Below, one piece after another: positions 36,647 through 46,329 of a stretch of 64,000 nt of DNA. A program made the translations under genes and the position numbers. The notes under the pieces are model-generated. The model had not been told where the DNA came from. It did no database searches and saw only the letters and a program-made list of their open reading frames with translations. This DNA is from Eubacteriales bacterium (GTDB lineage Bacteria > Bacillota > Clostridia > Lachnospirales > Lachnospiraceae): positions 1-64,000 of the forward strand of contig JAUNGV010000006.1 in NCBI GenBank assembly GCA_030524225.1, given 5' to 3'. How positions within the stretch are numbered: the stretch's first letter is position 1; each line of letters begins with the position of its first letter.

Positions 36647-37510
36647 ATGATAGTATGCGAACCGACGAGCGGGCTGACGAGCCGGAGTTATGTTTTGGCA
36701 GATGCCTATGCACTGGCCAAAAAGTATGGGCAGAAACTAATTGTGATCTGGCAGAAAACATCGGACTGCAACTGTTTTTATGAAGAGGTGTTTGATCAGG
36801 AACAGTTTTCTGATATTCCGCATCGGATTTATAATTGTAATAAATTTGAGTATAAAATCAACGAACTGAAACAAGAGGGGGGAGCGAGAAGTCTCTTCAT
36901 GATCGGAAGGGAGGCGCTGGTGCGAGTCAGCTTTTTGATTCGCTATCACTTTCTGACAGGGATGTATAAACGGCTTTGCGCTGTCCATAAGAACAGCTAT
37001 CAGGATGGGAATGCGCTTTTTCCCGAGGAAGAAGCAAGGGGAAAGAGCTGCTACTTTGAGGCGTATAATTGTATTACCGGGCGAGGTGATCTGCAGCAAA
37101 TCCGTTTTCATTGGAAGGATTTGGAGGAAGCAAAAGAGATTCTTGGCGGGAAAGAGGCGCACTGTGTGGGGGTCCATATCAGGCGGACGGATCACGGACC
37201 GGCTATCAGCGGGAGCCCTACGGAGCGATTTGTTGAAGAGATCAGAAGGAGAATCGAGGAGGATCCGCAGGCCTGTTTTTATCTTGCGACGGACGATTGG
37301 GATGAACAGAGGAAAATGGAGGGCCTGTTTGGAGGCCGCATTTTGAGCCAGAAAGGGAAAGTTCTGAATCGATCCAGCAAAGAGGGAATGCACTCGTCAG
37401 TGATAGACGTTTTGTGTCTGTCACGGACAAAATTGATTTTGGGATCTCACTCGAGTATTTTTTCTAAATTTTCTGCGGAGTATGGGAATATAGAGCTTCA
37501 CGTTGTGTAG
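36647..37510 (+). CDS. O-fucosyltransferase/NodZ-like protein, copy 2
   Basis: 287 residues from ATG 36647, eight bases after AAGG; GTG 36638 overlaps that RBS. The C-terminal half contains V-G-V-H-I-R-R-T-D-H near residue 180, F-Y-L-A-T-D-D-W near 212 and L-I-L-G-S-H-S-S-I-F-S-K near 265, the motif order of GT23/O-FucT-superfamily fucosyltransferases such as NodZ. The N-terminal half is less conserved (S-R-S-Y-V-L-A-D-A-Y-A-L-A-K-K-Y). It shares the fold type with the preceding gene but little direct sequence, so it is probably not a recent duplicate. Confidence 0.62.
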   Translation: MIVCEPTSGLTSRSYVLADAYALAKKYGQKLIVIWQKTSDCNCFYEEVFDQEQFSDIPHRIYNCNKFEYKINELKQEGGARSLFMIGREALVRVSFLIRYHFLTGMYKRLCAVHKNSYQDGNALFPEEEARGKSCYFEAYNCITGRGDLQQIRFHWKDLEEAKEILGGKEAHCVGVHIRRTDHGPAISGSPTERFVEEIRRRIEEDPQACFYLATDDWDEQRKMEGLFGGRILSQKGKVLNRSSKEGMHSSVIDVLCLSRTKLILGSHSSIFSKFSAEYGNIELHVV

Positions 37511-37563
37511 AAAAACGCGAGATGTCGGGGCACTGTGCAAAATAGTTCGGAATGGAGTTTATG

Positions 37564-38316
37564 ATGAGGAAAATTCAACTGCAGGAAGTCACCATGGTCG
37601 CTGCTGCCAGTGTGAAAATCGAGGAGACGGTGAAAGCACTCCGATACAGTATGCGTGGCCTTTCCTTTGGAGAAGTGCTCTTTTTCTCCCATAGGAAACC
37701 GAATGATCTGCCGCGGCAGGTGAAGTATGTGCAGATTTCCGAGATGTGCTCGATCGATGATTATAACCGGACAATGTTGTTTGAGGTTTACAAATATATT
37801 CGCACTCCTTTTGTACTCGTGATACAATGGGATGGATTTGTGGTACATCCAGAACAGTGGAGACAGGACTTTCTGCAATATGATTATATAGGAGCGCTTT
37901 GGCCTGCTGAACTGAATTATCGTGACCGATATGGTCAATTATGCCGCGTGGGTAATGGAGGGATTTCTCTTCGGAGCAGACAATTGATGGCATTGCCGGA
38001 TCAGGAAAAGCTGCCATGGCATGCCGGGGAGAACGAAGACATTTATCTGTGTTGTCTTTATCGCCATGTGCTGGAAAAGTATGGAATGCGGTATGCACCT
38101 TTGGAGGTTGCCTGCCGTTTTGCTCACGAGCGGACGGTACCGGAGAACAAAGGCGTTGTACCGTTTGCCTTCCATCAATGGGAAGGAAGCAATGCGCAGT
38201 ATCCGGAATTTGGCAGAGGAATGGCGACGCAGGTAAGGCGGCTTGTCATCAGACTGTTGATACGAATGGGACTTTACGAAGCGATGCGCCGCTGCTTTTT
38301 AAAAAGCGGGAAGTAG
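37564..38316 (+). CDS. DUF5672 protein (putative glycosyltransferase), copy 2
   Basis: 250 residues from ATG 37564, six bases after GGAG; ATGs at 37552 and 37561 are less well spaced. It is clearly related to the gene at 8,963: V-T-M-V-A-A-A-S-V-K-I-E-E-T-V-K-A-L-R-Y-S-M-R-G against the matching segment there, V-I-Q-W-D-G-F-V-V-H-P, Y-D-Y-I-G-A-L-W, G-G-I-S-L-R-S-R and a shared F-H-Q-W-E-G-S-N end. The extra C-terminal 25 residues (M-A-T-Q-V-R-R onward) may be an amphipathic membrane-association segment. It directly precedes the second ABC flippase. Confidence 0.8.
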   Translation: MRKIQLQEVTMVAAASVKIEETVKALRYSMRGLSFGEVLFFSHRKPNDLPRQVKYVQISEMCSIDDYNRTMLFEVYKYIRTPFVLVIQWDGFVVHPEQWRQDFLQYDYIGALWPAELNYRDRYGQLCRVGNGGISLRSRQLMALPDQEKLPWHAGENEDIYLCCLYRHVLEKYGMRYAPLEVACRFAHERTVPENKGVVPFAFHQWEGSNAQYPEFGRGMATQVRRLVIRLLIRMGLYEAMRRCFLKSGK

Positions 38317-38355
38317 AAAACAAGACGAAAGGCAGGCGAAAAGCCGGAGGAATTC

Positions 38356-40116
38356 ATGAGAACGATCAACAAACTGCGCTACATTCTGACGAGAAAACAG
38401 AAATGGGAACTGGTTGGCATGACTATATTAATTGTTATCGGCTCCGCGCTGGAACTTCTGGGCGTGACAACGGTTTTGCCGGTCGTGCTTGCTATTATGC
38501 AGCCGGAGACTCTGGTAGATCAGAAATATTTTTCTTTTATTTATCGATTTTTTCATTTGAGCAGCCCCCTGCAGCTGGCCCTTTTGCTGATTGTGCTGCT
38601 TATTTTTGTGTACATTGTGAAAAATGCCTATCTGATTTTTATGTACAGCAGACAGTATAAATTTGTCTATAAGAATCTCCATATTCTTTCGGATCAGATG
38701 ATGAATTGCTACTTGCATCAGCCTTATCTGTTTCATGTTTCCAAGAACAGTGCGGAGCTGCTGCGGAATATCAATGTGGATGCCGGGAATTTCTACGGAG
38801 TGATTCAGGCGGGAATACAGCTGGCGACAGAAGGGATGGTCTGTGGGACACTGTTTATCTATCTGTTGATTCAGGATAAATCCATTACGCTTGCCTTGCT
38901 TGTATTAATTTTGATTATGCTGCTGTTGTTTACCAAGGTATACAAGAAGATTCTGTTTCGATTGGGACAAAAAAGCCGCTATTATTTTATGGAGGTCAAT
39001 AAATGGGTGCAGCAGGGATTAGGGGGAATCAAGGAGATCAAAGTACTCAATCAGGAGGATTTCTTTTATCGCCAATTTGACGGGGCGTATGCGGGACATG
39101 CAGACACGGAGTGTACATACCACAGTCTTGTCTCGATTCCTAAACCGCTCCTGGAGACTGTTTGTATCGGAGGACTGCTCGGCACAGTGGGGATTAAGGT
39201 AATCATGGGAGCGGATCTTGATTATTTCCTTCCGATTCTCACGGTGTTTGCAGTGGCGGCCATGCGGATGCTTCCTTCCTTTAACAGGATCACAGATAAT
39301 TTGAGTACGGTGATGTATCAGAAAGCGTCTGTAGATGCGGTTTACGAGGATTTGAAAGAAATAGAGCGCTTAAGCAGAGAACGTCAGAGGCAGAGTCAGG
39401 GCGGAGAGATCAGTTTTACGGATGCAATTGTTGTCAGGGATCTTTCTTTTACTTATCCGAATACAGATAAGAGGGTATTGGATCACGTCAACCTGACGAT
39501 TAACAAAAATACTTCAGTGGCTTTTATCGGACAGTCCGGAGCAGGAAAGACGACGCTGGCGGATGTGATTCTTGGAATCCTGGAGCCGCAGGAAGGGGAG
39601 ATCCTTGTAGGGGGCAGGAATATCTTCCGAAATCTGGATGCATGGCATCGCAAAATCGGATATATTCCGCAGAGTATTTATTTGCTGGACGATACGATTG
39701 AGAGGAATATTGCATTTGGTATTGCAAAGGAACAGATTGATCCAAAACGTATGGAGTACGCGATCGAACGAGCGCAGTTAAAGGGAATGATCGAGCAGCT
39801 TCCGGAGGGGCTGATGACAGAGATCGGAGAGGGGGGAGTCAGACTCTCCGGAGGACAGCGGCAGCGGATCGGAATAGCGAGAGCGCTCTATCATGAGCCG
39901 GAGATCCTGATCCTGGACGAGGCGACATCCGCGCTCGACAATGAGACGGAGGCGGCGGTGATGGAGGCGATTGAGAGTCTGCACGGAGAGATGACGCTGC
40001 TGATTATTGCACACCGCCTTTCCACGATACAGCACTGCGATGTAGTGTATGAAATACGGGACGGCGAGGCAGTTCAGACGGCATGTCAGTCCGGACAGAG
40101 CGCCACAATAAGGTGA
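38356..40116 (+). CDS. PglK/MsbA-like ABC exporter, copy 2
   Basis: 586 residues, GGAGG before ATG 38356. Same architecture as the 5,173 gene: K-R-Q-K/R-K-Q-K start, G-S-A-L-E-L-L-G, six membrane helices, then Walker A G-Q-S-G-A-G-K-T-T, signature L-S-G-G-Q-R-Q-R, Walker B I-L-I-L-D-E-A-T-S-A-L-D and H-switch I-A-H-R-L-S. The two are clear paralogues but with different codon choice, this one being more AT-rich, so they probably arrived separately rather than by recent duplication. The predicted task is flipping a lipid-linked oligosaccharide. Confidence 0.88.
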   Translation: MRTINKLRYILTRKQKWELVGMTILIVIGSALELLGVTTVLPVVLAIMQPETLVDQKYFSFIYRFFHLSSPLQLALLLIVLLIFVYIVKNAYLIFMYSRQYKFVYKNLHILSDQMMNCYLHQPYLFHVSKNSAELLRNINVDAGNFYGVIQAGIQLATEGMVCGTLFIYLLIQDKSITLALLVLILIMLLLFTKVYKKILFRLGQKSRYYFMEVNKWVQQGLGGIKEIKVLNQEDFFYRQFDGAYAGHADTECTYHSLVSIPKPLLETVCIGGLLGTVGIKVIMGADLDYFLPILTVFAVAAMRMLPSFNRITDNLSTVMYQKASVDAVYEDLKEIERLSRERQRQSQGGEISFTDAIVVRDLSFTYPNTDKRVLDHVNLTINKNTSVAFIGQSGAGKTTLADVILGILEPQEGEILVGGRNIFRNLDAWHRKIGYIPQSIYLLDDTIERNIAFGIAKEQIDPKRMEYAIERAQLKGMIEQLPEGLMTEIGEGGVRLSGGQRQRIGIARALYHEPEILILDEATSALDNETEAAVMEAIESLHGEMTLLIIAHRLSTIQHCDVVYEIRDGEAVQTACQSGQSATIR

Positions 40117-40126
40117 GGGAAAAACA

Positions 40127-40915
40127 GTGAAATTTGCCATTATTTATATCTGCACAGGAAGGTATAGTATTTTCTGGGATCATTTTTATCAGACGGCGGA
40201 ACAATATTTTTTGCCGGATGCACAGAAAGAATACTATGTTTTTACAGAAGATAAGAAAATATTGGAGGCTGCGCAGAGAGGAGTGTATCCGCACTACTGT
40301 AAAAAGATGGGATGGCCCTATGATGTGCTGCAGAAATGGGAACATATCTGTGGAGTGCAGGATCTGCTCTCACCATATGATTATATTGTTTTGTGCAATG
40401 CCAATATGGAGTTTCTGCGTCCAATTTCCAAGAGTGAATTTGGACAGGGCGAATTTACAGTGTGGACGTCGTCGAAGGACGGAGACGAGTCGGAAAATAT
40501 GCCATTCGAGCGGAATGCGAATTCGGCGGCCTATATACCGTATGGAACGAAAAAAGAGAAGTATCTCTCCAGCCGCTTTATTGTGGGCAGGGCCGGCGCG
40601 TTTTTACAGATGGCGAGGACGCTGCGGGACTGGACTGCGGAGGATCTTCGCAGAGGCGTGATCGCTGTGTGGCATGACGAGTCCATGGAAAACGCCTATT
40701 TTTATCATCATCCGGAGATATCGCTGCACTATGTGGGCCCATCCTTGATTGCGGTTGAAGAACTCATGGCGGAAGGGGAGACCACACATGCGATTTTCTG
40801 CAATAAGGACAAGTATGGAGGCAATGTGGGCGTCAGATATCACCCACTGCTTGGAAAGCTGGATATTTTTCGAAGAAAAGCATTTCATAAAATTGGAAAA
40901 ATATTCCGGAAATAG
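40127..40915 (+). CDS. GT6 (ABO-type) glycosyltransferase with NAN motif
   Basis: 262 residues, GTG start seven bases after GAGGG. Family GT6 holds the human A/B transferases and mammalian alpha-1,3-galactosyltransferase. Seen here: I-C-T-G-R-Y-S-I-F-W-D-H-F-Y at residues 8-21, Y-Y-V-F-T-E-D, L-C-N-A-N-M-E-F (Asn91-Ala-Asn93), R-N-A-N-S-A-A-Y-I-P near 129, and I-A-V-W-H-D-E-S (residues 179-186), the catalytic-site block. As in other bacterial GT6 enzymes the metal-binding DxD is replaced by NxN, which in the studied Bacteroides enzyme goes with metal independence. Expected activity: alpha-1,3-linked Gal or GalNAc onto a Fuc-alpha-1,2-Gal acceptor. The GT11 genes nearby could make that acceptor. 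Confidence 0.86.
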   Translation: MKFAIIYICTGRYSIFWDHFYQTAEQYFLPDAQKEYYVFTEDKKILEAAQRGVYPHYCKKMGWPYDVLQKWEHICGVQDLLSPYDYIVLCNANMEFLRPISKSEFGQGEFTVWTSSKDGDESENMPFERNANSAAYIPYGTKKEKYLSSRFIVGRAGAFLQMARTLRDWTAEDLRRGVIAVWHDESMENAYFYHHPEISLHYVGPSLIAVEELMAEGETTHAIFCNKDKYGGNVGVRYHPLLGKLDIFRRKAFHKIGKIFRK

Positions 40916-40972
40916 GAAATGATGAGGCAGAAATGCGGGAAGCTGTGTACTGCCCGGTAAGGGATTGGTCTT

Positions 40973-42982
40973 ATGTTTTGGAAAAGAAATTATGCGCAGC
41001 AGACATCCGGTATTCTCAGGGGAGTGGGCATTTGTCTGGGGATGTTCGGCATATTGGCGCTGTTCTGGGTGTTTCGCCTGTCGGGGACAATGATTCATGA
41101 GAAATGTGTCGTGGCATCAGGTGAGAGCTTCTCCATGCCCTATGATGTGGTGAATGCGATCGGTATTTCCTGTGACGACCGTTTTACGACAGATTATTGG
41201 GGAGATTTGCGCACAGACATCACGGTGCGGATTATGGATGCTTCCGGAACGGTGGTGCATGAGGCTACGGCGTTGAATGCCGCGCCGGTCAGAGATTATA
41301 CCATTCGGCAGAAAGAACTGCTTGAAAAGCCGATGGCAGTGAAGCGGGGAGAGATCTATACGGTCACGGTGGAAAGCGAGGAACTCTCGCTGGAACCGGT
41401 CACAATAGCTCTTTACGGGCCAGAGAAAAGTGTGTTCCCCTATTATCTGGCTGTTTCTCTTATGATTATGGCAGTCACATTGTTTGGATGTGTGTTGTAT
41501 TTTAGGAGGGGGAGACTTTCATTTCGCGGACGGATTGTGTGTCTTTTTCTGCTGCTCGGTCTGCTTTGGAACTTTACGGTGGCACCGCTCAACGCACCGG
41601 ACGAAGAGGTTCATTTTGCGAAAGCATATCAGCTATCCAGTGAATTCCTGCAACGGGACACAGTGAACGGACAGGGACTGCTGTTGGTGCAGGGACAGGG
41701 GCTGAAACGTCTGCAGTTCAATGGAAATATGCAGTATACAGTGGATTTCTGGAGCGATACGCAGGGAAGTGATTATGAGAATACGGAGATCTATGAGATC
41801 GTTCCGTATGTCGTTACCGACCTGCCGTATTATCTCCCGGCAATCGGGATCACGCTGATGAGGTTTTTTTCGGCGCCGTATCAGTGGATTGTGATCTCGG
41901 GAAGAATCCTGAATCTTCTTTTTTATGCGGGTATTTTGCTGGCGTCGATGAAACTGATCCCACCCCGGTTCGAGAAATCAGTGGCGGCTGTTTTTTTGCT
42001 GCCGGGGGTATTGGCGATTGCTTCCTCTTACTCCTATGATATCTGGATTAATGCTTTTTCTCTTCTGCTTTTTTCCTATTGTATGCGCTGCAGAGAGCGG
42101 GAGAGGGGGTTGCGTTGGACCGACTGGCTGCTGTTGATTGCTATCATTATGCTTCTTGCTCCGGTCAAGGTGATCTATATTCTTCTGGTATTCACGGTGT
42201 TTCTGATTCCGAAGAAACGATTTGCGAAAAAATGGCAGCGGTGGCTTCTGGTGGGAGCTATGACCGTCGCCGGGGGAATGATGATTCTTATTGTGCAGGG
42301 CAGCTCGATCGCAGGGATGATAGGGATCTCGGTTTCGGACAGCGATTATTCGCAGGCGGAATCTGTGCAGACCGAGGAACTGCGGATGACGGAAAGTGTA
42401 CAGGTCGCCTCGGAGGAGGATATTCTGCCGGTGCAGGAGAGTACAGTGAAAAATGAGGCGACAGATTCGGGGGAGGAAGAAGCGAACATTTCCTACTCTC
42501 TGGATTATGTGCTGCGTCATCCGCTCAAGACGCTGCTTGTTTGTGTGGAGGATTTATTTAAGGAGACTGACTATCTGATCAAGCAGTGTCTGATCGGAAA
42601 TGGAACGCCCCTCCATTCGGCACCGGATCTTATGGCTTTTTCGGTATTTACCGCATTTATGGTGATGATGGCAGGATGTCTGCCTGACGGATATGTGGGA
42701 AAACGTGAGAGAGCCGGCGGGGCTGTTCTTTTGGGATTGGGGCTTGGATCGATTCTGGTGACCTTTCTGTTTGCAAACTCTTTCGTGCAGGAGGAAGGTG
42801 TGGGAACTATTCTGGGGATTCAGGGGAGATATTTTGTTCCCTATCTGCTGTTTCTCCCTTTTGTTTTTCAGACGAACCGGCTGACGGTCAGGGAAGAAAC
42901 AAAGAATCGTCTCCTTGCTTTTTTGGCGTTATCCAATATTTTGGTGCTGTTGTGTTGTCTCCCATACATTGCGGGAAATTGA
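40973..42982 (+). CDS. DUF2142 membrane protein, copy 1
   Basis: 669 residues, AAGGG nine bases before ATG 40973. One helix, an outer beta-rich domain of ~110 residues, a second helix (~160), then about ten helices. Directly after helix three comes A-P-L-N-A-P-D-E-E-V-H-F-A-K-A-Y-Q-L-S (near residue 205), the acidic P-D-E-x-x-H motif of DUF2142, comparable with the catalytic Asp of GT-C transferases; G-I-Q-G-R-Y-F-V-P-Y near 620 is the second family motif. A role in sugar transfer on the outer face is inferred. A polar loop lies at ~455-510. First of three such proteins. Confidence 0.75.
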   Translation: MFWKRNYAQQTSGILRGVGICLGMFGILALFWVFRLSGTMIHEKCVVASGESFSMPYDVVNAIGISCDDRFTTDYWGDLRTDITVRIMDASGTVVHEATALNAAPVRDYTIRQKELLEKPMAVKRGEIYTVTVESEELSLEPVTIALYGPEKSVFPYYLAVSLMIMAVTLFGCVLYFRRGRLSFRGRIVCLFLLLGLLWNFTVAPLNAPDEEVHFAKAYQLSSEFLQRDTVNGQGLLLVQGQGLKRLQFNGNMQYTVDFWSDTQGSDYENTEIYEIVPYVVTDLPYYLPAIGITLMRFFSAPYQWIVISGRILNLLFYAGILLASMKLIPPRFEKSVAAVFLLPGVLAIASSYSYDIWINAFSLLLFSYCMRCRERERGLRWTDWLLLIAIIMLLAPVKVIYILLVFTVFLIPKKRFAKKWQRWLLVGAMTVAGGMMILIVQGSSIAGMIGISVSDSDYSQAESVQTEELRMTESVQVASEEDILPVQESTVKNEATDSGEEEANISYSLDYVLRHPLKTLLVCVEDLFKETDYLIKQCLIGNGTPLHSAPDLMAFSVFTAFMVMMAGCLPDGYVGKRERAGGAVLLGLGLGSILVTFLFANSFVQEEGVGTILGIQGRYFVPYLLFLPFVFQTNRLTVREETKNRLLAFLALSNILVLLCCLPYIAGN

Positions 42983-43048
42983 CCTTCAGGATGCAAAGAA
43001 ATGGGCAGGTGCATGAGGCGGAGAAACAGGGAAATGCGGAGAGAACGT

Positions 43049-44527
43049 ATGGCATGGAAAAAGGAAACAGGAAGAATACTGGCAGCGGTACTGTTGGCGG
43101 GGATATTCTTTGCCCTGTGGTGGATCACGCGAATGGCAGATTATCCCGTGTATTCGGAGACATATGTTCCGGTGGGTGCGCATACCTTTACGGCGGAGGG
43201 GAAAGAGCTCTCAGCCATTGGAGTGAGAAGCGAAGACAGTGACTATAAGGAGTTTCTGTTTCGGAATCAGGTAGGGCTGACCATCGGACTCTATGATTCC
43301 GACGGGGGGTCTCTTTGGGAGGAGGAGCTGGGCGGCAATTATCTGAAAACAGATGGTTTCACGCTTTACGACAGTGATTATGCGAAGCAGCTTCCGATAG
43401 AGCTGACAAAAGGAGAGAGCTATTCGATCTATCTGGGATCGCAGGACGGGACGCGCCGGGCGATTGATTTAAAACACTTGTCTCTGATGGTCTATGGGGA
43501 GACGCGCAGTATGTTGTGGTTTTATTTCATATTGCTTCTGATCGGAGGAGGAGCGGTCGCGCTGGCATGGTGGATTCTGCAGGGAGAGCAGAAGAGATAC
43601 CGTTTTTTTACTTTGCTTTTTTTTCTGCAGGCGCTTTTGTTTATTGCAGTGATGCCGGTTCGGACGATGGACGCAGAGGGAGGCGGGTTTCTTTCGGCCT
43701 ACCATCTTTCCAACGAAATGATGGGGAGAGGAGAGTATGATGCGGATGGCAGAGTTCGTATAGAGGAAAATGCGCTCAGAAATCTCGAGGCTACGGATAA
43801 CGGACAGGCGCTGTACCGGTTCTGGACGGAAGCCAACTATGGAAACGAGAGAACGGATGTTTCGGAGGAGTCAGCTACATCTCCGCATACGGCGGATGCA
43901 GACGGGGCGCTTTCCGCATTCTACCTCATTCCGGCGCTGGGGATTACGCTGGGAAGAATTCTGCAGCTGCCGTGGCAGGGAATCTATCTGCTTGGGCGTC
44001 TCTTCAATCTGCTGGTGATGTCGGGTCTTCTGGCTGTTCTGTTCAGGAGTGCGCATAAAAGGAGCAAGGAGACATATCAGTGGGGGATGCTGCTCTGTTT
44101 GTTTCCGTCTGTGATTGTGGGGAGCACCTCGTATACGGTGGTGGCACCGGTAATTGAGACAGTGGTTGTTTTGGGAATACTTGCGATGTGGATAAAGGGA
44201 AAAAGAGAAGGGGGAAATTTTGTAAAAGAAAAGATATTTGGTAAAATTTCCACTGTATTGTCTGTATTGGGAGGAATTCTTCTGCTGTTCTCATTGTTAT
44301 ATGGGAAGACAGATGAACTTGTGCGTAATGTTATTGGGACGGAGTATTATCAGAATGAGGAGCTTATTCATTCTGCATTTACATATGGTTTTTTGGCATT
44401 GTTTGTCTTGGCGGTACTGGGGTTGACAGGGAAAAGGAAAATAAAGGTAGCTCATATTCTGACGGCGCAGGTGATTTGGATATTCCTGATGGTGATTGAT
44501 GCGTTCAGCGGCATTCTCCGGGCTTGA
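43049..44527 (+). CDS. DUF2142-like membrane protein, shortened and missing key motifs
   Basis: 492 residues from ATG 43049 (GGAGAG five bases upstream). Same plan as its neighbour: helix, outer domain, helix, multi-helix part. At the place of the P-D-E-x-x-H motif it reads V-R-T-M-D-A-E-G-G-G-F-L-S-A-Y-H-L-S, so Pro and His are lost while A-Y-x-L-S is kept; the C-terminal Q-G-R-Y-F block is absent and the protein is ~180 residues shorter than copy 1. It may be an inactive or regulatory paralogue, or use another mechanism. The end of the gene is inside a terminator stem. Confidence 0.65.
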   Translation: MAWKKETGRILAAVLLAGIFFALWWITRMADYPVYSETYVPVGAHTFTAEGKELSAIGVRSEDSDYKEFLFRNQVGLTIGLYDSDGGSLWEEELGGNYLKTDGFTLYDSDYAKQLPIELTKGESYSIYLGSQDGTRRAIDLKHLSLMVYGETRSMLWFYFILLLIGGGAVALAWWILQGEQKRYRFFTLLFFLQALLFIAVMPVRTMDAEGGGFLSAYHLSNEMMGRGEYDADGRVRIEENALRNLEATDNGQALYRFWTEANYGNERTDVSEESATSPHTADADGALSAFYLIPALGITLGRILQLPWQGIYLLGRLFNLLVMSGLLAVLFRSAHKRSKETYQWGMLLCLFPSVIVGSTSYTVVAPVIETVVVLGILAMWIKGKREGGNFVKEKIFGKISTVLSVLGGILLLFSLLYGKTDELVRNVIGTEYYQNEELIHSAFTYGFLALFVLAVLGLTGKRKIKVAHILTAQVIWIFLMVIDAFSGILRA

Positions 44528-44545
44528 AGGAATGCCGCTTGTTTC
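44508..44545 (+). terminator. Rho-independent terminator overlapping the end of the 43,049 gene
   Basis: GCGGCATTC (44508-44516) and GAATGCCGC (44530-44538) form a perfect 9-bp stem with a 13-base loop, followed by TTGTTTCTCC. The stem begins inside the coding sequence. It separates the + operon from the convergent minus-strand gene whose stop is at 44,554. The T-run is imperfect. Confidence 0.6.
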
Positions 44546-44553
44546 TCCTCCCA

Positions 44554-46197
44554 TCAGGAAGAGGAGGCGGTCTGCTGAGAGATGAGATGCAGCACAGTCT
44601 CCGCAGAGTCGTAAGCGAGAATAGTGTAGCCATAGTCGTCACGGTAGACAATAGCAGAATCAGAGTAGTAGGGCAGCTGCGACAGTTCTCCTGCCAGCGC
44701 CAGAATAAAGACGGGGCCATTTTGCGGCGGGACGTCATGAGAGGTGCTCTGGAGCCACTGTGTCGTCTGCAGTGTAGACAGATCAGCAGCCGTCCACATC
44801 TCAATTTGTCCATTGGATAATTCTGTCAGGACATTACTGTACCAGAATGTGGCATATCCCTGTGTGTATCCGTTTTCCTGCAGCCACGCGCAGACCTGCT
44901 GTATGCCTTTCGGTGCGCGCGGCGGCTCGGTGACGAATTGGTGAAGCGTGGCTGTGCTGGTTCCGAGAATCGTGACGGTAAAAGCGGCGGCCAGCAGGCG
45001 GCGGGTGAGGGGAAAACGGAACTGCTCTGTGTGTCCCGCCTGTGCCAGCACTACAAAGCAGACGGGAATAACAGGGAGCCAATAGCTGGCGTTGATGGCG
45101 CTCTCGTCATTTAGCATGGCGAACACCACGCCGTCGACGAGAAGGCAGGAGAGGAGCAGAGCCGTCATTAGGCGAGGCATGAAATTCAAACGCTTCCAGT
45201 GAAGGCACAGCCGAAGAAGCGCGAGAAGGAGAGCGGCAGGCAGGAGCAGACCGAAGAAATTCAAAAGCCCACCAAGGCTGAACAGGGGAACCTGAACTTC
45301 AAAATAGCGATCGCTCTGATAGCCAAACAGACTTAGAAAATCACTCCACGCGCTCAGAAGCCGGGAAAGACTGAGCCTGCGCCAGAATGGTTTGGGAACC
45401 GGGAAATGGTACAGGGGGGCCAGAATCTTTGAGTTGATAAGGTCCCCGCAGAGAGCGCAAAAGAAAGTATAGAAGGAGAAAATCACTGTTTTGCCCTCGC
45501 TGCATTTTATGAATTCGAATTTTCCTGTCTCGTGAAGGTGGATCAGATACACGGCGAGAGCAGCTAAAACGAGTGGAGAGTACAGATTCATTAAAATACG
45601 GACCCCGTTCATTCCGGCCATCAGACTGACCATGCCCAGAAGGAAAAGGCGAAGAGGAAGTGCTCGGTGGTTCTCATCGGTGACGAGATGACAGAGAAGT
45701 CCGAGGCTGGTGGTGACGAAAAGCATATGTATGAAATAGAAGCCGCCGATAGAGCCGTGAAACATATACCAGAACCCGAACGGACACATCATAGCGGCAG
45801 CACAGTAGACAATGCTGGTGCGCAGTCCGGTGGAAAAACCAAAGTAAAGAAAGGAAAGCGCCAGCAGCGCCATCAGAATGGCCTGCGCAAGAGTGCGCGC
45901 GGCATGCCAGTCGGAAGGAAATACCGTCAGTCCCAGCTTGAACAAAAGCTGTTCGCAGAAAACGCGAAGTTCGGTGGAATAGTACCAGCTTCGGGAGAGA
46001 ATTCCGCCTTCTTCGTTAAGTTTGCTGGCGAGGATCATCTCGGAAGCCATGTCACTGTCCAGCACTGACCGGCCATAGAGGATGAGAAAGAGCACCATAA
46101 AGGAATAGGCGGCGATGAGCCAGAACCAAGGGAAATACTTCCGGAACGCGGATTCGCCGCGTTTGGCCGGGGACTCGGAAAAACAGATATGACGCAT
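44554..46197 (-). CDS. Multi-spanning membrane protein, GT-C-like
   Basis: 547 residues; ATG at 46197 with GGAGAA six bases upstream on the minus strand (longer in-frame starts to 46323 lack this). It has about ten helices, an outer loop after helix 1 with S-V-L-D-S-D-M-A-S-E-M-I (Asp-containing, as in GT-C enzymes) and a soluble C-terminal domain of ~130 residues after the last helix. Transcribed opposite to its neighbours, with its own promoter at 46330-46358, so it is probably a separately acquired unit. I cannot name the family with certainty; a lipid-linked-sugar-dependent transferase is the best guess. Confidence 0.65.
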   Translation of the reverse strand: MRHICFSESPAKRGESAFRKYFPWFWLIAAYSFMVLFLILYGRSVLDSDMASEMILASKLNEEGGILSRSWYYSTELRVFCEQLLFKLGLTVFPSDWHAARTLAQAILMALLALSFLYFGFSTGLRTSIVYCAAAMMCPFGFWYMFHGSIGGFYFIHMLFVTTSLGLLCHLVTDENHRALPLRLFLLGMVSLMAGMNGVRILMNLYSPLVLAALAVYLIHLHETGKFEFIKCSEGKTVIFSFYTFFCALCGDLINSKILAPLYHFPVPKPFWRRLSLSRLLSAWSDFLSLFGYQSDRYFEVQVPLFSLGGLLNFFGLLLPAALLLALLRLCLHWKRLNFMPRLMTALLLSCLLVDGVVFAMLNDESAINASYWLPVIPVCFVVLAQAGHTEQFRFPLTRRLLAAAFTVTILGTSTATLHQFVTEPPRAPKGIQQVCAWLQENGYTQGYATFWYSNVLTELSNGQIEMWTAADLSTLQTTQWLQSTSHDVPPQNGPVFILALAGELSQLPYYSDSAIVYRDDYGYTILAYDSAETVLHLISQQTASSS

Positions 46198-46329
46198 GAT
46201 AAATTCTCCATTCCGGAGCGCTCTTTGCAGTGAAGCGACGCAGATTGCAGCATTGCGCGTTCTGTCTGCAGTAAAATTGTTGATTTTGGTTGAGACATGT
46301 AGCGCTCCGATACAAGTCTCCATGAAATT

